DNA from: Frateuria edaphi
GTDB taxonomy: Bacteria; Pseudomonadota; Gammaproteobacteria; Xanthomonadales; Rhodanobacteraceae
DNA length: 64,000 bases
NCBI RefSeq assembly: GCF_021117405.1
Contig: NZ_CP088251.1
Location: forward strand, 124,001 to 188,000
Reading direction: 5' to 3'
The translations under genes were made by a program, and so were the position numbers. Below, piece by piece: positions 9,428 through 16,212 of this stretch (the first letter of the stretch is position 1; every line of letters begins with the position of its first letter). The notes beneath the pieces were generated by a model that was not told the DNA's origin, did not search any database, and worked only from the letters and a program-made list of their open reading frames with translations.

Positions 9428-10239
9428 CGGCGCAACCGTTGGGCGCGTGGCGCCAGTGGGGCGGGCAGGCGGATTTCCGCCGCCAGCGGCAGGTGATCGG
9501 AGAACGCCTGGGGCAGCGCCCACACGCGTTCCAGGGTGAGCGACTCGGAGAGCAGGATGTGATCCAGCGCCCGCCGCGGCTTCCAGCTCGGGAAGGTGGG
9601 CGTCGGTTGCTCCGGCGGCTGCAGGCTGCAGCGCGCGAACAGGTGGCGCATCTCGGCGCTATGCGCCTCGGTGTTGAGATCGCCCATCAGCACCACGTTG
9701 GGATAGCCGTGCAGCACCTCGGCGATGAAGGCGAGCTGGCGCGCGCGCGCCTGCGCCGATAGCGAGAGGTGGGCGATCATCACGGTCAGCGCCTGCGCCT
9801 CGTCGCCGTAGCGCACCAGCAAGGCGCCGCGCCCGGGAATGCGGCTGGGCAGCGGGTAGTCGTAGACGCTGTGCGGCTCCATCCGGCTGATCAGGCCATT
9901 GGCCGAATGCGCCAGCCGCGCCATCGGCCGGTTCGGCTGGTGGCTCCAGAACGGCAGGCCCGAGGCCTCGGCCAGGTAGCGGGTCTGGTTGAGAAAGCCC
10001 GAGCGCAGGCTGCCGGCATCGGCCTCCTGTAGGCCGATCACGTCGAATTGCGGCAGTACCTCGGCCAATCGGTCGAGGTTGTCCAGCTTGCTGCGGCCGG
10101 GCAACACCGCGTTGATGCTGCGGGTCACGTATTCGTGATAACGCTGCACGCTGGCGCCGGCCAGGATGTTGCAGCTGAGCAGCCGCAGGCGGCGCTCGGC
10201 GGGAGCCTTGTCAGGGGAAGCTTTTGCGGCGCTGGTCAT
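9424..10239 (-). CDS. Endonuclease/exonuclease/phosphatase family protein
   Basis: 271 residues of the DNase I-like EEP fold. Motifs in order: LRLLSCNIL (about 18-26), FDVIGLQEAD with the metal-binding glutamate (about 65-74), MIAHLSLSAQARARQL (about 153-168), VVLMGDLNTE (about 178-187) and FSDHLPLAAEI (about 246-256). There is no signal peptide, so it is probably cytoplasmic. Members of this family hydrolyse phosphodiesters in nucleic acids, sphingomyelin or inositol phosphates; nothing here fixes the substrate. It is coupled by ATGA overlap to the small membrane protein gene downstream. Homologues in this order are often simply called EEP-family hydrolases. Confidence 0.85.
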   Translation of the reverse strand: MTSAAKASPDKAPAERRLRLLSCNILAGASVQRYHEYVTRSINAVLPGRSKLDNLDRLAEVLPQFDVIGLQEADAGSLRSGFLNQTRYLAEASGLPFWSHQPNRPMARLAHSANGLISRMEPHSVYDYPLPSRIPGRGALLVRYGDEAQALTVMIAHLSLSAQARARQLAFIAEVLHGYPNVVLMGDLNTEAHSAEMRHLFARCSLQPPEQPTPTFPSWKPRRALDHILLSESLTLERVWALPQAFSDHLPLAAEIRLPAPLAPRAQRLRR

Positions 10240-10319
10240 TGAGGGCGATAGGCAGTCGGGACGGGGCGAGCGGTCGCGACGAGGATCGCCTGCCGTGCGT
10301 GAACGCGAAGCGCGCCGCG

Positions 10320-10970
10320 TTACTTGCCGGCCAGCTCGCGGTCGACCAGCCAGCGGGTGAGCTTGACCAGTTCGTCCAGCGTCTTCACCTGCGCGCTACG
10401 GTACTTGCCGTCCACCACGATGGTCGGGGTGCCGTCGATCTGCCACTTCTGCAGCAGGTCGAAGTCCTTCTTCATCTGCGCCGTCGCCGCGTCGGAGTTG
10501 GCGATCCGCAGGAACTTCGCGCGGTCCACGCCCTGGCGCGCGTAGAAATCGGCCAGCTCGTCCAGGGTGCCGATCGGGTAGTGATCCTCGAACTTGGCCT
10601 TGAACAGGGCCAGGTGGGTGCGATCGACCACGCCCAGTTGCCTGGCCGCGTAGTAAGCACGGGCATAGGGCATCCAGGCATCGTTGAACGGCGCCGGCAG
10701 CAGCTTGAACACCACGCCCTTGGGCAGCGACTTGCGCAGTTCCTCGGCGGTCGGCGCGAAGTGCGCGCAATGGACGCAGCCGTAGGAGAACACCTCGACC
10801 ACTTCGACCTTGCCCTCGGGACTCAGCCGCTGGTGCGGCCCCGGCAGCGTCACGTACTGCTCGCCCTCGGTGAACGGCGCCGGGGTTTCCGGCGAGGCAC
10901 TGCAGGCGGTGGCCAACAGCAGGCCGCCGAGCAGGGTCAGCAAGCGCAGGCGGGCGAGGTGCTTGATCAT
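10320..10970 (-). CDS. dsbA: Thiol:disulfide interchange protein DsbA-like lipoprotein
   Basis: 216 residues. The N-terminus is a signal with a possible lipobox ending at C23 (LATAC), followed by a thioredoxin-fold DsbA domain. The active site is C65-V-H-C68 and the cis-proline loop reads DGTPTIVV. It oxidises cysteine pairs in proteins arriving in the periplasm. A Shine-Dalgarno GGAGT precedes the ATG. Its ATG overlaps the stop of the GNAT gene as ATGA, and that gene follows a second DsbA, so all three look like one operon. The CVHC site differs from the CPHC of E. coli DsbA and the CPAC of its neighbour, so redox potentials probably differ. Confidence 0.9.
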   Translation of the reverse strand: MIKHLARLRLLTLLGGLLLATACSASPETPAPFTEGEQYVTLPGPHQRLSPEGKVEVVEVFSYGCVHCAHFAPTAEELRKSLPKGVVFKLLPAPFNDAWMPYARAYYAARQLGVVDRTHLALFKAKFEDHYPIGTLDELADFYARQGVDRAKFLRIANSDAATAQMKKDFDLLQKWQIDGTPTIVVDGKYRSAQVKTLDELVKLTRWLVDRELAGK

Positions 10971-11491
10971 GGAGTACTCCCTGGAACCGGATGCATGAAG
11001 AGCGGATGTGTTTCGCGAGCCAACCATTGAACCACCACTTCGCCATCCTCGGCGACGTGCTCGCCAAGGCGCACGAATCCGCAAGCCTGGACCGTGCGTT
11101 CGGACGCAATGTTCCCCGGCTGGATTTCCGCCAGGGCGCCCTGCGCGCCCTGGGCGAAAGCGCGCGCCACCAACTGCCTGACGGCAGCCGTGGCGATCCC
11201 CTGGCCGCGCTGCGCGGGCGCTACGCCGTAGAAGATGCCGGCGCGACCGTCCACCGGGTCGCCCTTGAAACCGCAGCCGCCCACGATGGTGCCGTCCGAC
11301 GCCCTCGCGACGGCGAAGACCTCGCACCACGGCTGCGCGTGGCCGGCGTCCCAGCGAGCCAGCGCCCGGGACGCGACCCTGGCCGGTGGCAAGGCGCCGG
11401 CCAGGGCGCGTGCGGCCAGCCCGGCCGGGATGCGGCCTTGCGCAAGCTCACCCAGGTGCTCGCGCGACAGTGCTTCGAGAGCGACCCGCAC
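10967..11491 (-). CDS. GNAT family N-acetyltransferase
   Basis: 174 residues from a GTG at 11491. No upstream ATG exists, because an in-frame TAA, the stop of the preceding gene, lies just 8 codons upstream. The acetyl-CoA binding core is recognisable: VGGCGFKG, then APAQRGQGIATAAVRQLV (about 93-110), and NIASERTVQACGFVRLGE, which matches the RimJ/RimL-type block. It would acetylate an amine on a protein or small molecule; the target is unknown. It sits between two DsbA genes, 21 bases after the first and overlapping the second by ATGA, so it is co-expressed with periplasmic redox genes although it is itself cytoplasmic. Confidence 0.82.
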   Translation of the reverse strand: MRVALEALSREHLGELAQGRIPAGLAARALAGALPPARVASRALARWDAGHAQPWCEVFAVARASDGTIVGGCGFKGDPVDGRAGIFYGVAPAQRGQGIATAAVRQLVARAFAQGAQGALAEIQPGNIASERTVQACGFVRLGEHVAEDGEVVVQWLARETHPLFMHPVPGSTP

Positions 11492-11512
11492 GGATGTGGC
11501 GGGCAGGGCCGT

Positions 11513-12394
11513 TTATTTCCCGGCCGCTTCCTTCGCCACCAGCCATTTGGCCAGCTCGATGGTCTGCGGGTAGCCGCCGGCTTCGCTCACGTCGAAGCGG
11601 TACTTGCCGTTGACGATCACGGTCGGCGTGCCGGTGACGCCGTAGGCCTTGATCAGGTCGTCGGCGCGCTTCATCTGCGTGTTGATGCTGAAGGAGTTGG
11701 CGACCGCGACGAATTCCTTCGGATCGGCGCCGCACTTGGCATAGACCTTGGCGGCGTCGGCGATGGTCGGCAGCGCATCATGCGGCTTGAGGCCGTTGCC
11801 CGCCTGGTTCATGGCGGACAGCTCGCCGCTCTTCCACACCGCGTCGTACATCGCGTCGTTGCACTTCTCGGCCACGCCCAGCGCCTTGGCGGTGAAGTAG
11901 GCGCGCTGCAGCATCGGCCAGTTCTCCTGCGGGATGAACGAGGCCGGCAGGTAGGCCATCACGGCGTTGGACGGCAGGCTCGCGGCGAGCTGGCCGACCA
12001 CCGGATGGAACTGGTTGCAGGCCGGGCAGCCGTAGGAGAACACCTCGGTCACCTCGATCTTGTCGGTGGAGGTGGCCTTGGACTGGGCCGGCTCGATGCG
12101 GAAATAGTTCTTGCCCTCGACCCACTTGCCGTCGTCGACGAACGGCTCGGCCGGCGGCGCAGTCGGCGCGCTGGCCGGGGTCGTGGCGGTAGTGGCCGCG
12201 CTGGCCGGTGCGCTGGCGGCGGAGCCCGGGGTGGCGCTCGTGCCGCTCGCGGCCGGCGCGGTGTTGGCGGCCGGGGCAGTCGCCGCGGTGGTGCTTGGGC
12301 TCGGTGTCGCGGGCGCGTTGCCGGTATCGCTGTCATGGCTGCACGCGGCGAGGGCGAGCAGGGCGGCACACAGGATCGGCAGGCGCTTGAGCAT
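11513..12394 (-). CDS. DsbA family lipoprotein with Ala/Thr/Pro-rich linker
   Basis: 293 residues. It has a clear lipoprotein signal (LALAAC, C18), then about 65 residues rich in Ala, Thr, Ser and Pro, and then a DsbA/thioredoxin-fold domain. The active site is C123-P-A-C126 and the cis-Pro loop is TGTPTVIVNGKYR. The linker would let a membrane-tethered oxidase reach its substrates. The start has a good Shine-Dalgarno (GAGG, 8 bases before ATG). It is a paralogue of the DsbA downstream, with extra cysteines (KCNDAMYD and YAKCGAD) that could form a structural disulfide. It lies just after cytochrome c4, separated by a hairpin. Confidence 0.9.
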   Translation of the reverse strand: MLKRLPILCAALLALAACSHDSDTGNAPATPSPSTTAATAPAANTAPAASGTSATPGSAASAPASAATTATTPASAPTAPPAEPFVDDGKWVEGKNYFRIEPAQSKATSTDKIEVTEVFSYGCPACNQFHPVVGQLAASLPSNAVMAYLPASFIPQENWPMLQRAYFTAKALGVAEKCNDAMYDAVWKSGELSAMNQAGNGLKPHDALPTIADAAKVYAKCGADPKEFVAVANSFSINTQMKRADDLIKAYGVTGTPTVIVNGKYRFDVSEAGGYPQTIELAKWLVAKEAAGK

Positions 12395-12452
12395 GGAAAC
12401 CTCGGGGCTTGGGGCGGGGGATGCGCGTGGGCATCCCAAGGGCTGGAAACGG

Positions 12453-12477
12453 ACACGCCGGCATGGGGCCGGCGTGT
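12453..12477 (-). terminator. Hairpin after the cytochrome c4 gene
   Basis: Ten-base-pair arms ACACGCCGGC / GCCGGCGTGT around a 5-nt loop, 7 bp after the cytochrome stop. Only a short T-run (TTT) follows on the minus strand, so it may attenuate and not fully stop read-through into the DsbA gene. Confidence 0.55.
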
Positions 12478-12484
12478 GGTTCGA

Positions 12485-13312
12485 TCAGGGCGTGGCCGGC
12501 TTGTTCGGGCCCGCCGCGTCGTTCACGTGCAGGCCTTCGACATAGCTGGACAACGCCGCGATGTCCTTGTCGTCGAGCTTCTTGGCGATCGCCGGCATGA
12601 TCTTGGCCTGCGCATCGTCGCCCCAGGTGGTGCCGTCGCGCCAGGACTTGAGGGTCTTCTCGATGTACTGCGCGTGCTGGCTGGTCAGCTGCGGATAGGC
12701 CGCACCGGGGTTGCCGCGGCCATCGATGCTGTGGCAGGCCATGCAGGCGGGGATGCCGCGTTCGAGGTCACCCTGGCGGAACAGTGTTTCGCCCTGCTGG
12801 ACCAGCGCGGCATCGGCCACGCCAGGCAGCGACTGCTTGGTCGAGAAATAGGCGCCCAGGTCATGCATGTCCTGCTCGGACAGCGGCGCGGCCATGCCCA
12901 TCATGATCGGGTTCTGGCGCTGGCCCGCCTTGAAGTGGGTCAGCTGGCGGACGATGTACGCCTCATGCTGGCCGGCCAGCTTCGGGTACTGCGCGTCGCT
13001 GGAGTTGCCATCCATGCCGTGGCAGGCGCCGCAGGCGGCGGCCTTGCCTTGGCCGGCGGTCGCGTCACCGGGCTTGGCCACGGCGGCGACTTCGGCCGGC
13101 GCGGCCGTCTGCGCGGCGGAAGCGGCGGCGGTCGGCGTGGCGGCGGCCTGCTGACCGTTGGCCGTCGGCGACGGCGCGGTGCTGGTGGCGGCCGGCGCGC
13201 TAGTCGCGGGCTTGGCGTCCTGCGCGACGACCGCGCTGGCGGACAGCGCGAACACCAGGGCGATCATGCCGCCGAGGGCAGTGGGCCGGAAACCGGCGGA
13301 CCGAAAACTCAT
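12485..13312 (-). CDS. Dihaem cytochrome c4
   Basis: 275 residues. The signal peptide ends near residue 30 (VVAQ), followed by an Ala/Thr/Pro-rich spacer (about 32-80) and two cytochrome c domains. Haem-binding sites are CGACH (94-98) and CMACH (190-194). Candidate axial methionines lie near residues 137-140 (MMGM) and at M239 (IMPAIAKKL). Cytochrome c4 carries electrons from bc1 complex to terminal oxidases in the periplasm. GGGAGA precedes the ATG at a suitable distance. The long spacer is unusual for c4, whose signal is normally followed directly by the first haem domain. A similar low-complexity spacer occurs in the neighbouring DsbA lipoprotein. Divergent from engB. Confidence 0.92.
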   Translation of the reverse strand: MSFRSAGFRPTALGGMIALVFALSASAVVAQDAKPATSAPAATSTAPSPTANGQQAAATPTAAASAAQTAAPAEVAAVAKPGDATAGQGKAAACGACHGMDGNSSDAQYPKLAGQHEAYIVRQLTHFKAGQRQNPIMMGMAAPLSEQDMHDLGAYFSTKQSLPGVADAALVQQGETLFRQGDLERGIPACMACHSIDGRGNPGAAYPQLTSQHAQYIEKTLKSWRDGTTWGDDAQAKIMPAIAKKLDDKDIAALSSYVEGLHVNDAAGPNKPATP

Positions 13313-13428
13313 ACACTTGTCTCCCGAAAGACGGCTTGATCCGCCGCGGACCGCTGCCAACATGGCTTGCGGCAGGCAGAAACCGCCGAATTATCCCCGC
13401 CCCACAGCATCCGGGTCAAACCGTTCCC

Positions 13429-14061
13429 ATGCCCAATCCGCTCAACGGCGCGCAGTTCGTGCTGGCCGCCCACCGCATCAGCCAGTTGCCCGCCGACCAA
13501 GGCGCCGAAGTGGCGTTCGCCGGGCGTTCCAACGCCGGCAAGTCCAGCGCACTCAATGCGCTGACCGGGCACAAGGGGCTGGCGCGCACCTCCAAGACGC
13601 CCGGGCGCACGCAGCAGATGGTCGCCTTCTCGCTGCCGCCGCTCGCGCAGGGCGAGGGCGAGGCGCCGCTGGAGGCGCGCCTGATCGACCTCCCCGGCTA
13701 CGGCTACGCCAAGGTGCCGGAGGAACTGCGCGAGCACTGGAAGCTGGAGATCGACGCCTACCTGCATCGCCGGCGCAGCCTTCGCGGCGTCGTGCTGATC
13801 GCCGACATCCGCCATCCGCTGAAGGAATTCGACCGGATGATGCTCGACTTCTGCTTCGAGACGAACCTGCCCTGCCACCTGCTGCTGACCAAGGCGGACA
13901 AGCTCTCGCGCAACCAGGCGATGCAGTCGCTGGCGGCGGTGCGCAAGGGATTCGCCGATGGGGTACAGGCCAGCGCGCAGGTGTTTTCCTCCGCCGACGG
14001 CACCGGTGTGGAGCCGGCGCGCGAGGCGGTGCTGGCGCTGCTGCGCACGCCGCGCGGCTAG
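13429..14061 (+). CDS. engB: Ribosome biogenesis GTP-binding protein YihA/YsxC (EngB)
   Basis: 210 residues, the expected size. Small GTPase motifs: G1 GRSNAGKSS (32-40), a threonine in TSKTPGRTQQ for G2, G3 DLPGYGYAKV, G4 TKADKLS and G5 SSAD. The YihA family assists assembly of the large ribosomal subunit and is essential in many bacteria. The start MPNPLNGAQF at 13429 matches the family, while the open frame upstream overlaps the cytochrome c4 promoter region. The divergent cytochrome c gene next to engB is a common arrangement in gammaproteobacteria, where engB is often beside a cytochrome c4 gene. Confidence 0.95.
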   Translation: MPNPLNGAQFVLAAHRISQLPADQGAEVAFAGRSNAGKSSALNALTGHKGLARTSKTPGRTQQMVAFSLPPLAQGEGEAPLEARLIDLPGYGYAKVPEELREHWKLEIDAYLHRRRSLRGVVLIADIRHPLKEFDRMMLDFCFETNLPCHLLLTKADKLSRNQAMQSLAAVRKGFADGVQASAQVFSSADGTGVEPAREAVLALLRTPRG

Positions 14062-14092
14062 TCCTGAGGACAAGCGTCCTCCCGCAGAGCGC

Positions 14093-14584
14093 TCAGCGAC
14101 CCAGCGACGCCATGAACACCTCGCACAGCGCCGCCATGCCTTCGCGATCGTCTTCATCGAAACGGCCCACGTGCGGACTGTCCACGTCCCACACGCCCAG
14201 CAGCGAGCCATCGGGCTTGACCAGCGGCACCACGATCTCCGACTGCGAGGCCGCGTCGCAGGCGATGTGCCCCTCGAACGCGTTGACGTCGTGCACGAGC
14301 TGGATCTGGCGCGTGCGCGCGGCGGCGCCACAGACGCCGCGACCCAGCGCGATGCGCACGCAGGCGGGCTTGCCCTGGAACGGGCCGACCACCAGCTCGG
14401 TACCGTCGAACAGGTAGAAACCGGCCCAGTTGAGATCGGGCAGGCTGTTGAACACCAGCGCGCTGAAGTTGGCCGCGTTGGCGATCAGGTCGCGCTCGTC
14501 GGCGAGCAGGCCGCGCGCCTGGCTGGCGAGGTCCGCGTAGTGTTCGCGCTTGCTGGCGTAGGTGGTTTCGGCGAGGTGGAACAT
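14093..14584 (-). CDS. msrC: Free methionine-(R)-sulfoxide reductase (GAF domain, fRMsr)
   Basis: 163 residues, a single GAF domain. It reduces free L-methionine-(R)-sulfoxide with thioredoxin as electron donor. All three cysteines known in the family are present: C75 (KPACVRI), C85 (GRGVCGAA) and C109 (GHIACDAASQSE). The end VPLVKPDGSLLGVWDVDSP also matches. The start at 14584 (MFHLAETTYASKREHY) fits the usual N-terminus; the longer open frame upstream is low-quality sequence. Convergent with engB, with 31 bp between stops. Confidence 0.92.
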   Translation of the reverse strand: MFHLAETTYASKREHYADLASQARGLLADERDLIANAANFSALVFNSLPDLNWAGFYLFDGTELVVGPFQGKPACVRIALGRGVCGAAARTRQIQLVHDVNAFEGHIACDAASQSEIVVPLVKPDGSLLGVWDVDSPHVGRFDEDDREGMAALCEVFMASLGR

Positions 14585-14876
14585 CGGCGCGTACCCGGCG
14601 GCAAAGCCCGTATTATGCGCCGACACCCAGGTGAGGAGACCCTCGAAGAGCCCGATCGGGCAGCGCGAGGGCATTCGAGGTGTGGATGGCGCGTTCGCCT
14701 TCACGCTCACCCTGCGGGCGATCGGCGGCGAGTGGTGTACGCGTTGATGTTCCTGATCGGACCGCTCACCACGCGCTTCCGTCGTCGCCATGGGCTCCCC
14801 CTAGACGCCAGGCGCTTGCCCGCGCCCGGCACGGCGGGGAACATGCCCGGTTCGCACGGCTCAATCAGGGACTGTA
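14585..14876. other. Intergenic region between msrC and bioD with hairpin potential
   Basis: 292 bp with no gene I can support. It carries a TATTAT hexamer (14612-14617). After it comes a stretch that can fold: CCTCGAA near 14641 pairs with TTCGAGG near 14674, around an inner palindrome GCCCGATCGGGC. ACACC and GCGCC further out have partners in GGTGT and GGCGC. It could be a 5' leader of bioD or a small RNA, but I could not match it to 4.5S, 6S, tmRNA, RNase P or a known riboswitch. Confidence 0.4.
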
Positions 14877-15584
14877 ATGCAGAACGAACCGAAGGGGGGC
14901 CTCGCGCTGTTCGTCGCCGGCACCGACACCGGCATCGGCAAGACCCACGCCGCCGCTACGCTGATCCATGCGTTGCGCGCGCGCAGGCTCGCCACGTGCG
15001 GCATGAAACCGGTCGCCAGCGGATGCCTGGAGACGCTGGATGGGCGACGCAACGAGGATGCGCTGGTGCTGCAGGCGGCCGGCAGCGAGCCGCTCGCCTA
15101 TGAATCGATCAATCCGATCGCGCTGCGCGAACCGCTTTCGCCGCACCTGGCCGCGCGGCTCGAACAAGTGACGGTGGCTATGGCGCCGCTGCGCGCCGCG
15201 TTCGACCGGCTGCGCGCCACGCACGAAGCGGTGGTGGTCGAGGGCGTGGGCGGCTGGATGGTGCCGCTCGCCCCCGGCCTGCTTGCCTCCGCGATCCCGC
15301 GGGACTGGGACCTCCCGGTAGTGCTGGTGGTCGGGTTGCGGCTGGGCTGTCTCAACCACGCGTTGCTGAGCGCACGGGCGATCCAGGCCGATGGCTGCCG
15401 CCTGGCCGGCTGGATCGGCAACTGCATCGATCCGGCGATGGCGGCGGTGGCGGACAACCTGGAAACCCTGCGCGAGATGTTGCCCGCGCCCTGCCTGGGC
15501 GTGCTGCCGCATGGCCTCGATCCGGTCCAGGCCGCCGAACGGCTGGACCTGGCGCCGTTGCTCGACCCGCGCGCCATGGATTAG
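14877..15584 (+). CDS. bioD: Dethiobiotin synthetase
   Basis: 235 residues. ATP-dependent carboxylation of 7,8-diaminopelargonate to dethiobiotin, the penultimate step of biotin synthesis. P-loop GTDTGIGKT (15-23), GMKPVASGC (the substrate-binding KPVASG block), VVVEGVGGWMVPL and VVLVVGLRLGCLNHALL are characteristic. The gene stands alone, without the other bio genes within this window. No obvious Shine-Dalgarno precedes the ATG. Followed by a REP-like inverted repeat and a small unknown gene in the same direction. Confidence 0.95.
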   Translation: MQNEPKGGLALFVAGTDTGIGKTHAAATLIHALRARRLATCGMKPVASGCLETLDGRRNEDALVLQAAGSEPLAYESINPIALREPLSPHLAARLEQVTVAMAPLRAAFDRLRATHEAVVVEGVGGWMVPLAPGLLASAIPRDWDLPVVLVVGLRLGCLNHALLSARAIQADGCRLAGWIGNCIDPAMAAVADNLETLREMLPAPCLGVLPHGLDPVQAAERLDLAPLLDPRAMD

Positions 15585-15598
15585 CCAGCATTCGTGTA

Positions 15599-15663
15599 AG
15601 AGCGCACCTGTGCGCGACCGCCTGTCCGGCTGTCCGCACGGCGGTCGTGCACGGGTTCGCTCC
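15599..15663. repeat. GGAGCGCAC/GTGCGC-type inverted repeat
   Basis: Two 24-bp arms (15599-15622 and 15640-15663) that are near-perfect complements with about three mismatches, separated by 17 bp. Key core: GCGCACCTGTGCGCGACC. Related copies occur at 46548 and 60999, and half a copy at 32086. It resembles the REP/BIME-type elements seen between genes in Pseudomonas and Xanthomonadales. It lies just after bioD. Confidence 0.75.
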
Positions 15664-15744
15664 GACCAAGGGTGCCGTTTCGCGTGGCAACCGCTTCACG
15701 CCCCGCATGCTTCGATTCATCCCAGCCCACACGCAGGAGCGCGC

Positions 15745-16095
15745 ATGAGCAACCGCAATCACTTCTATCTCTCCGTCGACGACATCCGCCGCGCGCGCGG
15801 CGCCGATCCGGCGCTGTCGTGGCAGGGCTCCAGTCCGGACGACCTTGCCGCCGCATTGCAGGAATCGCTGCGCGGCGCCGGGCTGTTCGAGCGCTGGCGC
15901 GCCACGCAGCCGGATCCGGACGAGGTCGACACGAGCCTGGCCGCGACCGATCCGCAGGCCACCGCCAGCGCCAAGGTCGCCGACCTGCATGTGGACATCG
16001 ATCTGGTCACCGACCTGCCGATGCGCGTGGTGCGCGCGCGGCTCGGCTGGCTGATCGGTTCGAGCTGGCAGCTGCGCGACATGCGCGCCGCCTGA
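15745..16095 (+). CDS. Conserved-looking hypothetical protein, 116 aa
   Basis: A 116-residue acidic, soluble protein with no signal peptide or membrane segment. A Shine-Dalgarno CAGGAG sits eight bases before the ATG at 15745. The N-terminal stretch (FYLSVDDIRRARGADPALSW) and the C-terminal block VDIDLVTDLPMRVVRARLGW look like structured protein with good codon bias, so I consider it real. I cannot name a family. It contains no cysteine. Placed between bioD and dcp, separated from both by over 100 bp, so probably its own transcription unit. Confidence 0.7.
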   Translation: MSNRNHFYLSVDDIRRARGADPALSWQGSSPDDLAAALQESLRGAGLFERWRATQPDPDEVDTSLAATDPQATASAKVADLHVDIDLVTDLPMRVVRARLGWLIGSSWQLRDMRAA

Positions 16096-16128
16096 GGCCG
16101 CAGGCGAGGCCCGAGGCACTTCCGGCCC

Positions 16129-16158
16129 TTGGAAGTCGTGCCCCAGTGTGGTTAGAGT
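16129..16158 (+). promoter_or_regulatory. Candidate sigma-70 promoter of dcp
   Basis: TTGGAA (16129-16134) and TAGAGT (16153-16158) are separated by 18 bp, about 55 bp before the dcp start. Spacing and hexamers are good for this GC-rich genome. The -35 overlaps the right arm of a small imperfect hairpin (16115-16142) that may end the preceding gene. Confidence 0.5.
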
Positions 16159-16212
16159 CGAACGCTTGACCCGCCCGTTCCGCGTCGCGGACACCACCCC
16201 TGGGGAATACCG

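Noticed and set aside
9014-9523. Longer version of the small membrane protein starting at 9523
   Set aside because: The extra 32 residues are Pro/Gly/Ala-rich and overlap the coding end of the endonuclease-family gene; the ATG at 9427 forms a clean ATGA overlap.
14600-14700. 4.5S, 6S, tmRNA or RNase P RNA
   Set aside because: None of the conserved core sequences of these RNAs (for example the GGUCAGGUCCGGAAGGAAGCAG-type core of 4.5S) can be found.
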